Assembly (NCBI GenBank): GCA_023544605.1
Contig: JAMJFQ010000078.1
Coordinates: 1-6,937, forward strand
Source: ANME-2 cluster archaeon
GTDB taxonomy: Archaea; Halobacteriota; Methanosarcinia; Methanosarcinales; Methanocomedenaceae
DNA: 6,937 nucleotides
Reading direction: 5' to 3'
Shown here: in pieces, positions 5,572-6,937 of the stretch
Numbering within the stretch: the stretch's first letter is position 1
Layout of the letters: each line of letters begins with the position of its first letter
The notes under the pieces: generated by a model
Databases searched by the model: none
What the model saw: only the letters and a program-made list of their open reading frames with translations
Told to the model about the DNA's origin: nothing
Position numbers and translations under genes: made by a program

Positions 5572-6564
5572 TTATTTTGATATAGTTGAATTTATCGCTA
5601 TTTCGGCGATATTTGCCCCATAGTCACCAATCCTGTCAATACTGTCCGAGACAATACGCAGGTTCAGTGCATCCTTAGTCTCCATGGATATAAGTTTCTT
5701 GTTTACAGCATGGAGTGCTTTATTAACGTCTTCTTTCATCCCGATCGCCCTGTTGGCCAGTTCTATATCCGATGAGAACAATGAATTTGCAGCGTTCTCG
5801 AACAGGCGACTGGTTTTTTGCCCCGCATCCTGCAACATCAAATTGGTATCTTCAGGGAGTGCCCTTTCCAGTTTTGTAGTGATCAATGCGATCTTACGTG
5901 CATGGTCTGCGATCCTTTCGATCGGACGTGAGGCCAGGCTCAGATTAAGGCTCATATCAGGAGTAATATCCTTTTGTGAATCAATGATCTGGCCGCTGCG
6001 GAGCATGGAACGCAGCTGTTTTTCTATCAGTAAGTGAAGTCTGTCTACTTCGTCGTCCCTTTCTGCCACATCCATTGCAAGGTCGATGTCATAATTTGAA
6101 ACTGCCTGCATTGCATCGGTCTGCATGGAAGCAGCAATTAAAAACATCCGCCGAACACTCTGGCGCAAGGAAAGTTCGCCGGGATTGAGCAGGTCCTGGA
6201 TGGTCATATGGTCGGCAGTATCTTCAATGATCTCTGGCCCGATGAGTTTGTGGGTAATTTTCCTGATGGTCTGTTTTTGTTCAGTCGTTATACGCGGGGA
6301 TCTTAATTCTATCACGTTGAATCCAGCAATATAAGAAGCAATGATCTCCCTGGTCAGAGGTTCTCCGAATTTACCAGTGACATCAAATCGTTTTTTCGTA
6401 GGAGACGGAGAAGATATATCAGGTGTAATAATGAGGGTACCGTCTGGTCTGATCGTTATTCCAACGTTGGTGCCATTGGTCACACCTACCCTGTCAGCCC
6501 ATCTCTTTGGGAGAGAAACAATATACGTTGACCCTCCGGTCCGCTGGATCTTTCGAGTATCCAT
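5572..6564 (-). CDS. AbrB-domain/PhoU-domain fusion protein (archaeal phosphate-uptake-regulator type)
   Basis: A 330-residue protein. Residues 1 to about 48 are an AbrB/SpoVT-type swapped-hairpin DNA-binding domain (RKIQRTGGSTYIVSLPKRWADRVG, then IRPDGTLIITP). A middle region of about 60-125 resembles the conserved linker of the archaeal family. The C-terminal part holds two PhoU helical repeats, with metal-binding ExxxD-like motifs: ERDDEVD at 168-174, RPIERIADHARKIA at 213-226, MKEDVNKALH at 276-285 and DSIDRIGDYGANIAE at 307-321. Such fusions are common in Euryarchaeota and are annotated as phosphate-signalling or transcription regulators; the ligand and targets are unknown here. The start ATG 6562-6564 begins the AbrB domain and follows GGGAT by a few bases. 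The upstream in-frame ATG at 6699 adds an AT-driven leader overlapping the preceding gene and is rejected. It probably heads the arv operon. Confidence 0.9.
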   Translation of the reverse strand: MDTRKIQRTGGSTYIVSLPKRWADRVGVTNGTNVGITIRPDGTLIITPDISSPSPTKKRFDVTGKFGEPLTREIIASYIAGFNVIELRSPRITTEQKQTIRKITHKLIGPEIIEDTADHMTIQDLLNPGELSLRQSVRRMFLIAASMQTDAMQAVSNYDIDLAMDVAERDDEVDRLHLLIEKQLRSMLRSGQIIDSQKDITPDMSLNLSLASRPIERIADHARKIALITTKLERALPEDTNLMLQDAGQKTSRLFENAANSLFSSDIELANRAIGMKEDVNKALHAVNKKLISMETKDALNLRIVSDSIDRIGDYGANIAEIAINSTISK

Positions 6565-6586
6565 ATTTTTATCCCGTTCTATATTG

Positions 6587-6616
6587 AATATATAAAATAT
6601 ATTATAAATATATATA
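6587..6616 (-). promoter_or_regulatory. AT-only promoter tract before the AbrB-PhoU gene
   Basis: Thirty consecutive A/T bases with several overlapping TATA-box matches, 23 to 52 bases before the ATG at 6564. It is the likely promoter of the four-gene operon. The exact box cannot be picked because the tract is so repetitive. Confidence 0.5.
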
Positions 6617-6636
6617 CGTTTTGGATGTTTGTGGAT

Positions 6637-6651
6637 ATCAAATCTTTTGAT
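6637..6651. repeat. Perfect 6-bp inverted repeat between the edge gene and the PhoU-like gene
   Basis: ATCAAA at 6637-6642 and TTTGAT at 6646-6651 are exact inverse copies around a 3-base loop. It lies directly after the TAA of the edge gene and upstream of the operon promoter, so it may be part of the 3' end of that transcript or an operator for the AbrB-PhoU gene. It is short and AT-rich, so chance is possible. Confidence 0.3.
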
Positions 6652-6652
6652 G

Positions 6653-6937
6653 TTAAACATTTTTTGAAGTGTTTTCAATCCAATATTCCTTTCTAACATT
6701 TAGGAAATTCAGTGCTCCATCTTTTGTCTTGAATATTCTTTTCAAATAATCAGGAGTAAATAGAATATAATATTTTTTCGAGTGTCGAAAAGAACAGTAT
6801 CCTGTTTTGTAGCTACAATGGGTTTTCCTGCTGGAGGCACTGCAATAAAAGTTCCTGTGGAAACTCTGAATTTTACAGGTTTGGTATAACCAATAACGAC
6901 ATAATTATCTAACGGATCTTTTACAAGTAAATCTACC
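6653..6937 (-). pseudogene. 3' part of an unrecognised gene with a -1 frame change at an A6 tract
   Basis: The gene enters from the right edge. From 6936 the frame reads a protein-like chain (VDLLVKDPLDNYVVIGYTKP, then VKFRVSTGTFIAVPPAGKPI, then VATKQDTVLFDTRK) as far as the six A of the minus strand at 6773-6778. In that frame it soon stops at 6742-6744. In the -1 frame the chain continues sensibly as YYILFTPDYLKRIFKTKDGA, then LNFLNVRKEYWIENTSKNV, to a TAA at 6653-6655. One missing A would explain this, as sequencing error or real mutation; the heptamer A AAA AAT is also a slippery sequence. No domain is recognised, and no signal or membrane segment is visible in the part present. Base composition is about 35% GC or less, lower than the other genes. 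It could be a horizontally acquired or virus-derived gene, but that is not shown. Confidence 0.55.

Noticed and set aside
6565..6699. Longer start (ATG 6697-6699) for the AbrB-PhoU protein adding 45 residues
   Set aside because: The extension is low-complexity Ile/Tyr/Lys encoded by the AT-rich promoter tract, overlaps the end of the preceding gene, and lies outside the AbrB domain, which begins at the internal ATG.
1..6937. CRISPR array, tRNA or rRNA genes
   Set aside because: No regularly spaced repeat and no cloverleaf or rRNA-like sequence was seen by eye on either strand.

Overview
The window reads as chromosomal DNA of a euryarchaeon, most likely a methanogen or methane oxidiser of the Methanosarcinales/ANME-2 type. 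This rests on a fused ThiD-ThiN thiamine enzyme, an AbrB-PhoU fusion, the archaeal vesiculation GTPase cassette (arvA-arvB-arvC), archaeal-type GGTGAT/GGAGG ribosome binding sites, TATA-box promoters and poly-T terminators. The exact lineage is inference.

Layout. Positions 1-471 hold an IS200-type Y1 transposase gene (minus strand) with an imperfect hairpin after it, sitting just past the 3' end of thiDN. Positions 543-1886 are thiDN (minus), and 1995-2774 encode a lipoprotein with two OB-fold-like repeats (minus). A short divergent promoter region with one TATA-like stretch separates the lipoprotein gene from a plus-strand SAM-dependent methyltransferase (2877-3524). A small exported protein of unknown function follows (3594-4046, plus) and converges with the next block.

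Positions 6564 down to 4060 form a probable four-gene minus-strand operon: an AbrB-PhoU regulator-like protein, the small GTPase ArvA, ArvB (DUF2073 type) and the zinc-ribbon protein ArvC (DUF2072 type). In Haloferax volcanii the arvA-arvB-arvC genes are needed for extracellular vesicle formation, so this is the most interesting system here. A cationic amphipathic N-terminal segment on the GTPase fits work at the membrane.

The right edge (6653-6937, minus) holds the 3' end of an unrecognised AT-rich gene. Its reading frame changes by -1 at an A6 tract. It is too broken to appear as one ORF, and it also shows that the PhoU-like gene should start at 6564 rather than at the longest-ORF start at 6699.
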